64,000 nt of DNA from Trametes villosa. Its lineage: Eukaryota; Basidiomycota; Agaricomycetes; Polyporales; Polyporaceae. Below, piece after piece: positions 10,065 through 21,312 of the stretch. Location: positions 62,001 to 126,000 of the forward strand of contig PUDQ02000033.1 of the NCBI GenBank assembly GCA_002964805.2, written 5' to 3'. The notes under the pieces are model-generated. The model had not been told where the DNA came from. It saw nothing but the letters and a program-made list of their open reading frames with translations, and did not search any database. Each line of letters begins with the position of its first letter. The first letter of the stretch is position 1. Made by a program: the position numbers and the translations under genes.

Positions 10065-12938
10065 TTAGAAGCCCTGCATGCCGCCGAGGCCCATGAAGTT
10101 CTGCCCGCCGACGGGCATCGGGCCCGGGCTCGGGTTGCGCATGACGCTCTGCATCGCGTGCGGGTTCGCGAAGGGCGTGCCCATGTTCATCTGCATCTGG
10201 AGCATCGGGTTCATGCCCATGCCCATACCCATGCCCATGTTCATGCTGTTCATGTTCATCTGCGGCAGGCCGCCCATTTGCTGCGCGGCGTACGCGAGCG
10301 CGGCGGGGTTCGACATCGCGAAGGGGTGCTGGCCGGTGGTGGTGGGCGAGAGGCCTTGCGACTGGGAGCCGGTGTTTTGCATGCTCATGGGCTGCGGGGT
10401 GGGCGAGGCCGCGCCCTGGGTGAGCGCCTGCGCCTGCGCCTTTTGCATAGCTTGAAGCTGCACGGGCATGAGGATACGCGCCGAAATGTTTGAACAATCA
10501 CGCTCACCTCGTAGAAAGCGAAGTCCTGGAGCAACGAGGTGCGGGCGGGATGAGTGTGGAAGATGCGCAGCATTTCCTGGCCCGCGTCCGGGAGGAGCTC
10601 CTGCGTGTCACGAGAGTTCGTGACCGGCTTGCGCTCTTGCGTGTTGCTACAGAGCTATCAATACCGCGGCCCCAGAGCTGTCACCAAGGAGACGTACTTG
10701 AGACGGATGTGGCGAAGGCTGGCGTTAGGGATGTCCCGCACGAAGATCCATCGGACCTTGAAGACGCCCTTCCACTTGTCCGACGCCCATACAGTGGAGC
10801 TGCGAGTGTAGTCGACCTGATCAGCACGCCCTATCAGCACGCGCACCTACCGATTCAGTTTGCAACCCCATACGTACCGGGGTCAACATTTCAGCCATGC
10901 CGCAAAAGTGGCCGCTATATAAAACGACCGCGGTCAGCGAAGCTCTATCTCCTTCAGGCTGATCAGCGAAGACGAACCTTGCGTTGACACTGAAGAAGAG
11001 GTAAATGGGGCCACGTCCGCCAGTTTCCTTGAAGGCCTTGTCGAGGCGCTTGTTACCGGGGTCGGTCGAGCTCCAAATCTCGTACTTGAGAGACTTGTGC
11101 ACGTCGTCCTCCGTGTAGGATTTGATGACGAAGAACCGCGCCTGCCTCCACATTCAATCGCCGCGGATCACCCAGAGCGGATGTAGTACTCACGTATGCA
11201 GGGCGCGTGTCGAACTCGACCGGGTTGTATCCCTTCGCCGCGATCAGCGATGGCACGTCGATGGGGGACGTGATAAAGTTCTCTACGTTGGCATTCGGCC
11301 CACTTTGTCCCTGGTTCTGGCCAGCTTGCCCGCCGACGGCGTTGCCGGGTGCGGCGGCACCCATCCGCGGAGCTTGTCCCTGGTTGAGGAATTGCGAGGG
11401 GATCGATGGCACGCTGGGGATACCCTGGCCGTTACCCTCTGCGGCCAGCTTACCCTGCTGGTACAGCTGTTGCAGGCTGGGGTTCGACGCACGGCCGACC
11501 AGGAGGCGTTCCTTGTTGTCCCATGGGGTACCGCCAGATGCAGTGAAGGCACGGTCGCGGTGGTGGGGCTGTTGCTGCTGTTGCTGCTGCTGGTCGTCTC
11601 GGTTCAGCGACTGACCGGGCTGGCCCGGCTGGACGAGCCCGTGGCCAATGGGAGGAACGTAGGCGGAGGCGCTCTGGACGGAACTCTGATTGTTGCGACC
11701 ATCCAGGTCAGTGACAAGCTGCAGCTTCCGCGAAGCCGCACCGCCGCCATTGCCGCTGCGCAAGCCGGGTGCCTGGACGGGAGGGGGGTGGGAGGGGTTG
11801 AAGCGGGGAGGATGGGCGGATTGGCCCTGAGCGAGGTTGCCGTACTGCTGGTTGATTTCGAGCTGGGAAAGAGCCCGCGAGACGTCGTCAATGCCGGCGT
11901 TGTTGTTGTTCCCATAGCCACCAGCGTTGTTACCGCCCATCTGAGCGCGCCATTCGCCCCCGGGAGTACTCCAGGGCGAGGAGCGGCCGATAGGGCTACC
12001 AGGATACTGACCGCCGGATTGTCCTGAGGCTGCGAAGTACGACTCCTCGTCCGCTCGAGAGCTATCGTTGTCGTCATACTCATCAGCGTTGGTGGGGCTG
12101 GGACTCTGAGCGCCGGAATAGGGTACCCCCTGTGCACCCTTGGCCCCCACCTGGAGGGTTCCTGCACGCTTGAGGCCGGAGGCCAAACGCCTCACACCAG
12201 CAGCGGCAGTAGGATAGTTGAGACTCTGGTGCCTCCGCACACCGCCAGCGCCGGTAGAGCCAGGGGGAGGTGAGGGAACATTGGGTAAGCCGCCGCCGAA
12301 ATGAGGGGACAGCGGCGAGGCGGAGGCCGACGAATCGGCCATACCGTGTCCATGATCGGAAACGGACATTCCGGGATGCTATGCGTAGCTGTTAGGATGT
12401 GTATGCGCAGGTGGGTGTACTGAGAAAGCGTACTTCATCCTCGTTCCGGAAGCCGCGCATGTCGGGTTCCCATTCATCTTCATCGCCCTCGTGGCCAGCG
12501 ATGGCGGATAGACTGTTCAGGGTACGAGGGGTATGAGAGCCGGGCTGGCGTCCAGGCTGACCGCCGAAAGCTGGAGAAGCGATCAGAACGACTGTATATT
12601 TTGGACTACAAGGCGGGCCCGATCGTGTGGATGCAAGGCTAAATGGACTGAAGGAGAGACTTACCGCGATGGTATCTAGTCGGCAACGAGGCCTGTCTGT
12701 GAAGCGAGGACTTCTCGCCGACAGCGCCGATGCCACCAACCCAGTCCTGGTCCACGAGCTCGTCATCGTTCCACTGCTCTACCTGCGAGTCGTCGAGGTT
12801 GTCGAGCGCGATTTTGGAGGTGGGACGTGCAGCGCGCGATGAGGCGGAGATAGTGTGATGCCTGCGAACACCGCCTGAGTTTGCGCTGTTTGCGGAGGCG
12901 GAGGCAGGGGAGATGGGGTTGCCAGACTGCGAAGACAT
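10065..12938 (-). CDS. YTH-domain RNA-binding protein (m6A-reader family)
   Basis: Proteins with a YTH domain bind N6-methyladenosine in RNA; fungal members include Pho92 and Mmi1. The start at 12938 gives [16 protein letters not shown] long disordered N-terminus follows, with two GGVRRH motifs in separate exons, a run of eight Gln (11568-11592) and many Ser, Gly and Asn residues. The YTH domain spans about 10650-11150: [66 protein letters not shown] and [11 protein letters not shown]. The Trp residues of EIWSST and of [10 protein letters not shown] match aromatic-cage positions. The C-terminal tail after [22 protein letters not shown] is Met/Gln/Gly-rich ([12 protein letters not shown]) and ends GLGGMQGF. 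At least six introns are present. It shares its upstream region with the tRNA-lysidine synthetase gene. Domain identity is firm; reader activity is inferred from the family. Confidence 0.93.
10185..10262 (-). repeat. Met/Gly-coding hexanucleotide tract in the YTH gene
   Basis: Repeats of CCCATG/CCCATA on the plus strand encode an alternating Met-Gly and Met-Asn stretch in the C-terminal tail of the YTH protein. Such tracts can change length by slippage. Confidence 0.7.
11568..11592 (-). repeat. CAG/CAA glutamine tract in the YTH gene
   Basis: Eight consecutive Gln codons (CAG mixed with CAA) sit in the disordered N-terminal half of the YTH protein, directly before PHHRDR. It is a coding trinucleotide repeat and likely variable between strains. 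Confidence 0.8.
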
Positions 12939-13337
12939 GGCGGTGAAGGAAAGAGGGGCAGAGTAGAGAAGAAGAGCGAGGCGAAGGCAGGGTGAAGCAG
13001 CGTACGACAAGAGAAAAGCCGAAATCCAAGGGAGCGTTCACAGCTCTCGCCGGCCGGCTCCCCTCCTCCCCCGCCAATTGGCGCGAGGGGGCGCCGCACC
13101 GCCGGCCGACGCGGCGATCAGCCCTCCGACACGTGAGCGATCGACGCGTCGCGCGCGTCTCCGCGCACGCACCCCGAGGCGAGAGCCGTCGAGAGCTTCC
13201 TTGACCTCGACGCTCATCTCCGCCTGCGCTCGTCGTCGTCGTCCGCGGAAGTCCCGCTCAGCCTGTTGGATGGCATGACAACTCCTCGTCTAGGCCCCTG
13301 AGATCCCACTCGCGTGAGACCCCAACATTCCGACACC
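12939..13337. promoter_or_regulatory. Shared divergent promoter of YTH and TilS genes
   Basis: The two start codons are 399 bp apart and point away from each other. A 12-bp perfect palindrome CGCCAATTGGCG at 13072-13083 places two overlapping CCAAT boxes, one on each strand, near the middle, suggesting an HAP/NF-Y site serving both genes. An ACGCGT hexamer lies at 13144-13149. Confidence 0.5.
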
Positions 13338-15393
13338 ATGCCTCGGTCCATTCCTCCAATCACCCCCGCGGAATTCTTCCACCTCCTACAGAGATGCATC
13401 CCTCCCACAGGATGGACGAAACGTATCAGTATGTCGTGAATCGTGTTCAGGAGCTTCACCCCTCATTTTTCGCTCAGTGGTGGCAAATTCTGGCGGGCCC
13501 GACTCTACAGCATTACTCTTCCTCCTCGCCGCTCTAGTACAACAGCAAAGAGGTAAGTCGCGTCCAGTGTCAGTCTCAGGAATCGGCTGTATATGCAAAC
13601 CCTCTGAGAGATGTGGGCCTACCACGTTTCAACTCCCATAACATGCTTTTCCATTGCCTCTCGCTGAACCACCAACCCAGCACTACGGCCGCCCCAACAC
13701 GAGTTTGGTCTGGGGTCCCGCCTATCCGCTGCGTGCGAGTTCCCACAAGATGTGTGTTCGGCTCACGTAAATCACAGCCTACAAGAGGCGGCGACCAGCA
13801 TGGAAGAGACCGCACTGTGGACAGCTAAGCAACTACGGCTCCCACACCTGGTTGAGAAGATTCCGTGGGGCAAACGCCCATATCCTCCCAGACGTGAAGT
13901 TGACGAGAAGGTCGCTCGTGAGGCTCGGTACAGCCGACTGTTCAACGCCATGCAGCATTTCAACACCAGCACGATCGCCTTCGCCCACCACGCAGATGAC
14001 CAAGTCGAGACTGCAATCATGCGTCAATCACAGGGCAGCGGAATAAGAGGCCTTGCAGCCATGCGTCCCGTCCGGCGTTGGGGGATGGGAAACAGAGACA
14101 ACGAATACTATGCGTTTGGATTGCAAGGCATGCGCAGCTGGATCGTGCGACCGTTACTCCACGTTTCAAAGGTAGGTCTTCGCGAATTCCGGTAGAAAGC
14201 CTCTGGAAGGAAAACTAGAATCTATGGATAGGACAGGCTATTAGCGACGTGTGAAGCGTACAAGCTGGACTACGTCAATGATCCTACCAACTTCCAGCCG
14301 GATTTGACCTTCCGCAACGGCGTTCGACGTATTCTCGCAAATAAGGTGAGTTGTTTACGATCGTTAGCGTGCCCCGTAAAGCTAAGGCTATGGTGTAGGA
14401 CCCACCGCCACAACAGGAGAACCCCAGCATTAAACCTGCGGACATCGAGCCCTACGTTCAACGGCTGCGCGCGGTAGTACCAGATGTCCGGCCTGCCGAC
14501 CAGCTACGAGAAGCAGTCCGCCGCTACGGCATCCGTCTTGAAGAGGTCGACACGCAAGGTACAGCGATCCATTTCTCCCAGTCGATCCACTAGCTTACAT
14601 GGGCGCAGTCACGAGCATCCTCTCACAACGCCTGAAGTCCCCTCCGTCAACCATCCTATTGCGGAGCAAGACTATCGAGGAAGTGACGGATGACGAAATA
14701 CGCTTCGCGCTCATCCGCCGCTGCCTCCGCTACGTGAGCCACGGCCCCTGGGGCGACGTCTGGTCCGAGGCCGGCGGCGACCGCGGCGCCCTTCAACGCG
14801 TCGCACACGAGCTCTGGCCATCCACACCTCCGCAAAGCACCGTCGACCCCGAAACTGGCGTGCACGAGGACCCACGCCGGACCTTCACAGCCGGGGCGGG
14901 CGTCACCGCGTATCCTGTCACGGTCAACGTGCAGAAGGGCACGATCGCGTACCGCGGGCGCGTTGAGGGGCGAACGGACGAAGAGCCCGGCTGGATCTTC
15001 GCACGCGCGCCGCCGTACAAGAAGTCGACGAGCCTGAACCCGGAGGCGTATGCGGTACTGGACGTCACCGCGAACCTGCTCACCGCGCGCAGCGAGGGCA
15101 AGCCGGCGTACACGGCGCTGTACGATCACCGTTTCGCGGTCCACTTCGATATCGCGCGGCCTTGGCCAACGGCCGTGAAGGAGGCGCTGCGCTCGCATAA
15201 GGCACGCATCACTATCGAGTCCGAAGGGAGGTGGGTGCTGCCACGGGTGGTCGTGAGTGGGGACGGTGCGGAGCCTACGTGCGTCGGCAGGTTTCTGTGG
15301 GCGCTGCCTGGCTGGCGAGATAGTTGCCGGAAGGCTGTCCGGGGCCAGTCATGGACTAGGATGGAATTCGTACGTAGCTTGGACGCCATCTAG
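13338..15393 (+). CDS. tRNA(Ile)-lysidine synthetase (TilS/MesJ family, PP-loop ATPase)
   Basis: TilS converts C34 of a CAU-anticodon tRNA(Ile) to lysidine so that it reads AUA; a nuclear-encoded fungal copy would be expected to act in mitochondria. The ATG at 13338 begins MPRSIPPITPAEFFHLL. After a GTATGT intron, the second exon carries the PP-loop nucleotide motif in VANSGGPDSTALLFLLAAL. Later exons give SAHVNHSLQEAA, then AFAHHADDQVETAIMR and GSGIRGLAAM, both typical of the family, and DYVNDPTNF...FRNGVRRIL, matching the D-x-S/T-N...RN-x-R segment. The C-terminal exon (14608-15393) is long and unlike bacterial TilS tails. The junction near 13600-13750 is uncertain, because its donor is weak. 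About six introns. Confidence 0.88.
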
Positions 15394-16196
15394 CTTATTG
15401 ATAGACAAGGAATTAGCTAGGCGTATCCCATCCAGAGTACTTACTCCCACCTATATTTCCATGCCCTTGGAACGATGGTGCTCTCCAATATTCCATTGTG
15501 CCAGCGAATATCTCGCAAGACGTGGGTCGCTACGTCGCCCATTTCTGCCACGCCGGATTGATGGCAGGTCTGGATAGGTGAGGCTGGCACGCCCAGTTTA
15601 AAACCGTCCAACCGCGTATGCCGACGCGAGCCCCGCGGCCGACCACGTTCGGAGGCGGGCAGGTCAGCCTCCTAGGCATATGAACCGCCCCCTCGCCCGT
15701 CTACTCTTCCTTCCTCGCCACCACCATCACCACGGCCGCACCAGCCTCAGGGTTCCATGTCAGGTAGCAGCGCAGGGCCTCTAAGGCTAGCGCTGTAGTA
15801 CATGGTGCCCGGGCTCCAAGCTTCAAGACTCTCAAGCTCGAGGACGCCTGCCGCCGGATACGAGCTCGTGCGACTCGACCTCCGCCATTTACTTAGTGTC
15901 AGCGGATCATAGGATGAGTTCAGGTATACGTTTATGCTACGATAACTCCTGCCAGGGGACGAGGCAGAGGCTGGGGTATTTCTCGGGGATAGCGCAGGCC
16001 TCATCGTGGCCCCCGGGTCTAGTACCCGCCTTACGCGGGGAAGCCAACTGCGCTGCATGTATTGTCGGAAGACCGATACCTATAGCCCCAGTAAAATATG
16101 ATACCTTTTGACAGGCATCACGCGTCATATACGTTTAACATGCCTACACTGTGAGATGAAGCGCTAATTAATATGCGCTGATATACCACCGCCTGC
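15394..16196. other. Intergenic region between convergent genes
   Basis: This 0.8-kb stretch lies between the stops of TilS (plus) and the SRP40-like gene (minus). It holds both 3' UTRs. Short open frames show no motif or splicing pattern, and I see no other gene. Confidence 0.5.
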
Positions 16197-17778
16197 TTAG
16201 TCGTCAAACTTGATGCTGTGGGTCGCCAGCTGCATCGACGGTCAAAATCACGATGAGTACAGTCTATCAGAAAGCACGCACTGTGATGTCCCCTCCGCGG
16301 TAGCTACCGCGCTTTTTCTTGTTCTTCTCCTTCCGGAACCCAGCCCCGCGGGTAACGATCAGGTCGCGCGACGCACGGGCACCGTAGTCCGACGCGCTGG
16401 CTCCTGCAAGGAGCTACAGGACAGCCAGAGTGAGCCCTGCTAAGCCTGACTTCAGCAGAACGATGACACTCACCCTCGACTCGAAGGTGTTGTCCTTCAA
16501 CCGCTCGTCGGCGAACTTCACCGTCTCGGGCTTCACCCGCTGGAACGGCGTGTTGCTCTTCCGCGGCTTCTTGCCGTCCTTCTCCTTCTTGTTTTGCGAT
16601 CCGCTGGGCACGGGTGTCGCGCTCTCGCTCTCCCGCGTAGTCTCCGTAACTGCGGTGGGTACGGATGCGCCGCTCTCGTCTGTGCGCCGCTTCTTCGTCA
16701 CCTTCGTTTCTGCGGGCTCCTCCTTCGGCGGCGTAGGTGCCTTGGCGGTTGCCTTCGCCTTCGCCTTCGTCTTGGTGGCCGCATCCGAATCGTCGTCAGA
16801 GTCGGAATCCGAGTCTGAAGAATCCGACGAGGACTCCGAAGAGCTCGACTCTTCGCTGGAATCCGAAGACTCGGAGGACGACTCCTTCGCCTTCTTCGCG
16901 TCCGCATTGGGCACTTTCTTCACCTCGACCTTCTTCGTCTCCGTCTTCTTGGCCGGCTTCTCGTCGTCGCTCGAGTCATCGCTGCTAGAGCTCGAGCTTG
17001 AACTCGAGCTGTCGTCCGAATCCGAGTCCGAGTCTTCGCTCGCGAGGGTCTCGCTTGAGCGTGCCGGGGATGCAGCTTTCGCCGTCGCCTTCGCTTTCGC
17101 GGGCGAGGACTTGACTTCGCTTGGGGCAGCAGCCTTTGAAGCTTCAAGATGTCGGTATCACAGACACAATGCGTGACAATGTTTGCTACCATACCTGCCT
17201 TTGCCTTAACTTTCGGGCTGGAAGACGCTAAGCCAGCAGGAACGATCCTGTCAGGTCTCAGATACGCTACATTGCAGACCCATAGTACTCACAGGAATCC
17301 GAGTCGTCGTCAGAATCATCGTCAGAGGAATCGGAGCTGGAGCTCTCTTCAGACGAAGCTGCATTTTAAGCTCAGCATAGAACTCGCGGCACAACCGCGC
17401 ACGGTACGTACACTCATCCGAGCTAGAGTCGGAGTCGGAGCTATCACTGAAAGCATATGAGGGAGAGTACAGGGAGCTGTTAGATGCAGACGTACGAGGA
17501 GTCCGCCTTCGCCTTCGCCTTCAATTGCTTCCACTCCTTCACGATCACGTCCAATGAAGGACCGTCGTGGGCCATGCCGTCCTTCAGCACCACAACATCC
17601 TTGACGGCTTTCTTCAAAGCCTCCGCGGCCTTGGTGTGCTCTTTCTTCACAAGGAAGGAATAAATGTGGGTGTAGGTGGCTGGAACCTATATGTGAGTGA
17701 CCTTCTCCGTTTCATACGCACGGTGAACTCACAGGCCAAGCTCCCGTCAACGGACTCCTTCCCTTGCTCAGCAGCCAT
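16197..17778 (-). CDS. Nopp140/SRP40-type nucleolar phosphoprotein
   Basis: Nucleolar chaperone-like protein of the Nopp140/SRP40 family, which associates with snoRNPs and RNA polymerase I. The start at 17778 gives MAAEQGKESVDGSLA, spliced to STYTHIYSFLVKKEHTKAAE, a LisH-like N-terminal helix pair. The middle (about 16700-17470) is low-complexity: Ser/Asp/Glu blocks suited to casein kinase 2 alternate with Lys/Ala/Pro blocks. The conserved C-terminal domain reads NTPFQRVKPETVKFADERL, then DYGARASRDLIVTRG, GFRKEKNKKKRGSYRGGDIT and, across a last intron, LATHSIKFDD before the stop. That final intron (GTGCGT donor, GATGCAG acceptor) is needed to reach the typical HSIKFDD ending. The gene is divergent from lumazine synthase. 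Confidence 0.9.
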
Positions 17779-18033
17779 AATAGACACCCTGCAATATACA
17801 AGCAAGTCTAGGGAGCCGTAAGCCGGGAAACAAGACGAGAGAGTGCGGGGGAAGCAAGCGAGACAAGCTCAGAGCCAATCAGAGGCGCGAGTCCCGAAAT
17901 TTCTGCAGCCACCGATCGCAAACAGACACAAGCCGGACAGGCGCGCGGCCCGCAACTGCGGCACCGCAGGCGCGCGTCGACTCCATGGGGAGGCGCGGGC
18001 GCGCTCGCGTAGATCCCGACACCGACGACCACG
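17779..18033. promoter_or_regulatory. Shared divergent promoter of SRP40-like and RIB4 genes
   Basis: The start codons are 255 bp apart on opposite strands. A CCAATCAG box at 17875-17882 is the clearest element and would fit a HAP/NF-Y complex. No TATA box is evident. Confidence 0.5.
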
Positions 18034-18717
<684 letters not shown>

Positions 18718-19108
18718 AGGACGCTGGGGCTTCGTGTGTAGGAAGGACACTTGTACGAGTGCAGAAGCCAACAAGCTAAACATAAATGTATATCATGGTC
18801 AATGTCTTCGCTGTGCGGGGATGGTTAGCACGTTCCGGTTCGCGTGCCTTGGACGACCTGGAGAAGGCCCAGCGCTTCTCCAGATTTACCTCATCCTAAT
18901 ACTGCCATGATCGTCTCTTGCACCGTAACCCCGACTACCATCCTCGAGCACTCTCGACCGTGTTCTTCAGTGCCGACTTAGTGCTTACTTGCTGCGAATT
19001 CTCGACAAGTGTGGACATACGCAGTATCTCGATATACTTGCAACCCTCCGTGACTCAGTCCCGGCCAACTTCTTCCCTCGGTCTCCTTCCCAATACCACT
19101 AGGTCAAA
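18718..19108. promoter_or_regulatory. Intergenic region upstream of GTR1
   Basis: This 391-bp stretch holds the RIB4 3' UTR and the GTR1 promoter. CT-rich sequence just before the GTR1 start is typical of fungal core promoters; no other element is clear. Confidence 0.4.
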
Positions 19109-20352
19109 ATGAAGAAGAAGGTGAATGGCGCGTTCCTATGGTTCTGGAACATGCGCCAATTCAGTCTAGGTCTTGTTGATGGGTGCTTCTGGCAGTGGGA
19201 AGACGTCCATGCGTTCCCTGATCTTGTGAGCGTGCCTCTTCCAACCAAACTCCCGGTCCCCTCACATCGCGCGTTCGCACAGCTCAAACAACCCCGCTTC
19301 CCTCACGTCGCGCCTGGGCGCGACCATAGACGTCGAGCAGAACCATGTTCGCTTCCTCGGTGACCTCATCCTCAACCTGTGGGACTGCGGTGGCCAGGAT
19401 GCGTTCATGGACTCGTACCTGTCCATCCAGCAGTCGACCATCTTCCAACACGTCGGGGTTATGATCTACGTGTTCGAGGTGGAGACGCGCAATATGGAGA
19501 AGGACCTCGACTACTACAAGGCGTGTCTCGCGGCGCTGAAGAAGTACAGCCCGAACGCGGCGGTGTTCCTCTTGGTCCACAAGATGGATCTGGCGAGGGG
19601 CCCGAAGGGGGAGACTCTGGCGCGCAAAACCAAGGAGCTCAAGGAAGCTAGTGGGGATGCCGAAATCACCGTTTTCGGTACCAGCATATACGACGAGTCG
19701 CTATACAATGTGAGGAAGCACCCTGCGAGCACGTCTATGAATTACTGATCATGGAGATTCTCACCAGGCATGGTCTCGGATAGTCCATATATTGATCCCG
19801 AACGCGTCGGTGCTGTCCCGACATCTGGCCAAACTCGCCGCCGCATGCAGCGCGACCGAGGTCGTGCTCTTCGAACGCACTACATTCCTCGTCATCGCCA
19901 CGTCCACACCACCACCACCGCCCACCATCGCGTCCACAGTAACATCAGCAGCATCATCGGCGAAGACAAACGGCCACACGTCCATCGGCACGAGCCACGA
20001 GTCTCACGAGGTAGAGCCCGATCCCGACCAGCATAAGATGGCGCCGACGCGGTACGAGCGGACGTCTGAGCTCATCAAGGCGTTCAAATACTCCTGTGCG
20101 CGCGTACGCGAGGAGTTCCACGCGCTCGAGATGGAGCTCCCCGAGTTCACAGCTGTCCTGGACGAGCTTACGAGGAATACATACGTCCTCATAGTGGTGC
20201 ATGATCCCACAATCGGTACGTGGCACGAGCAAAGCCGATCTGCGCAGAAGCTTAATCTTAATCCCCCTTCAGAAACCGCAGCGCTGAGGATGAATATCCG
20301 CCTCGCCCGCCCGAAGTTCGAAGAACTCCAGGGCGACAGTCTTCTCTCTTAG
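19109..20352 (+). CDS. GTR1: Rag-family GTPase (Gtr1/RagA)
   Basis: Gtr1 pairs with Gtr2 on the vacuole and recruits and activates TORC1 when amino acids are available. The first exon is only ATG plus three Lys codons, spliced to VLLMGASGSGKTSMRSLIL, the P-loop. Then come SNNPASLTSRLGATIDVEQ, NHVRFLGDLILNLWDCGGQD (switch region and G3), MIYVFEVETRNMEKDLDYY, and VFLLVHKMDLARG (G4). The roadblock-like C-terminal part includes AWSRIVHILIPNASVLSRHL and ELPEFTAVLDELTRNTYVL, ending near 20352 after ETAALRMNIRLARPKFEEL. A Ser/Thr/Pro-rich insertion (STPPPPPTIASTVTSAASSA) interrupts the C-terminal domain. At least four introns, each frame-consistent. Confidence 0.95.
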
Positions 20353-21312
20353 CTGCTACGTACACCTCGACTCCCATCTTGCATTGTTTATACCTCATCT
20401 GATCACTCTACACTACTCCCTATCTACTCATATAGAGGTTCCCCCCTGCTTGGCAACTGTATGCCCTCCTCCGCTCGTGCTGAATGCGCTTTCTTGACAG
20501 CTTTGTATGATCCCCGTCTTGCGCTCGCTTGATATGTCTTGCGGTGAAGTCATCCTGATATTGTATGCGTCGCTGAAATGCCACATCCAAAGTAATGCAC
20601 GGAGTCCGTCCTGTTCACTCGATTTCATCAAGAGTGCGCGCGGAGACAAGGCGCGTGGCAGCAAACGCGGTTCATGCGGGATCGTAGAAACGCCCACACT
20701 CGGAACCCGTTCGAAGATCGCGCGGATGCTCCTCCTAAACCTGGCTTTCCTCGGGAGCTTTCCGCTTTACACAGCAACCTCACTCCGGCGCCCCTACGGA
20801 ACTCCCTTTTCCCGCAGCGCGCCCGCACCCGGCCGCCACTGCCGGAAGGGACGAACCTTGTTGAGGTGCATCCGGCCGGGTATCACCCACAATGCTTTCC
20901 ACATCGTACGTCCCCTCTCTTGTGACACGAATGAGACGTTGATGCCGATACTACGTAGCTCATCTCTTCCTTCAGGGCCCCTGCGGACAGTGTCATCCTA
21001 CGGGAAAACACAGTGCGTTCTACGCGTTTTCGCAGTGTAGGGGGAAGGCGGCTACGGGATGATCGGCGGTCTCGCCGTTTGTTCAAGGTCCCGCCCGCGC
21101 ACATGACAACACCCTGAGCCGTCTTTCGCCAGGCTTAAGACGGCCTAACAAATGGTGAGACAAGACGACGAGATATCATATGTACTTGCTATTTTTGTGC
21201 CCGAGGCGGCCATGGTCCTTCAGCTGGACGCACTGCTCGCTGCCCCCGCCTGCCCCGCCTCCACCACGCACATTCCGCCGCACAGCTGTCGTAGAGGGCT
21301 GACTGCTCTACC
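20353..21312. other. Intergenic region of 1 kb
   Basis: It lies between GTR1 and the DUF6533 gene, both on the plus strand. It holds the GTR1 3' UTR and the promoter of the next gene. No open frame with a recognisable motif was found. Confidence 0.45.
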
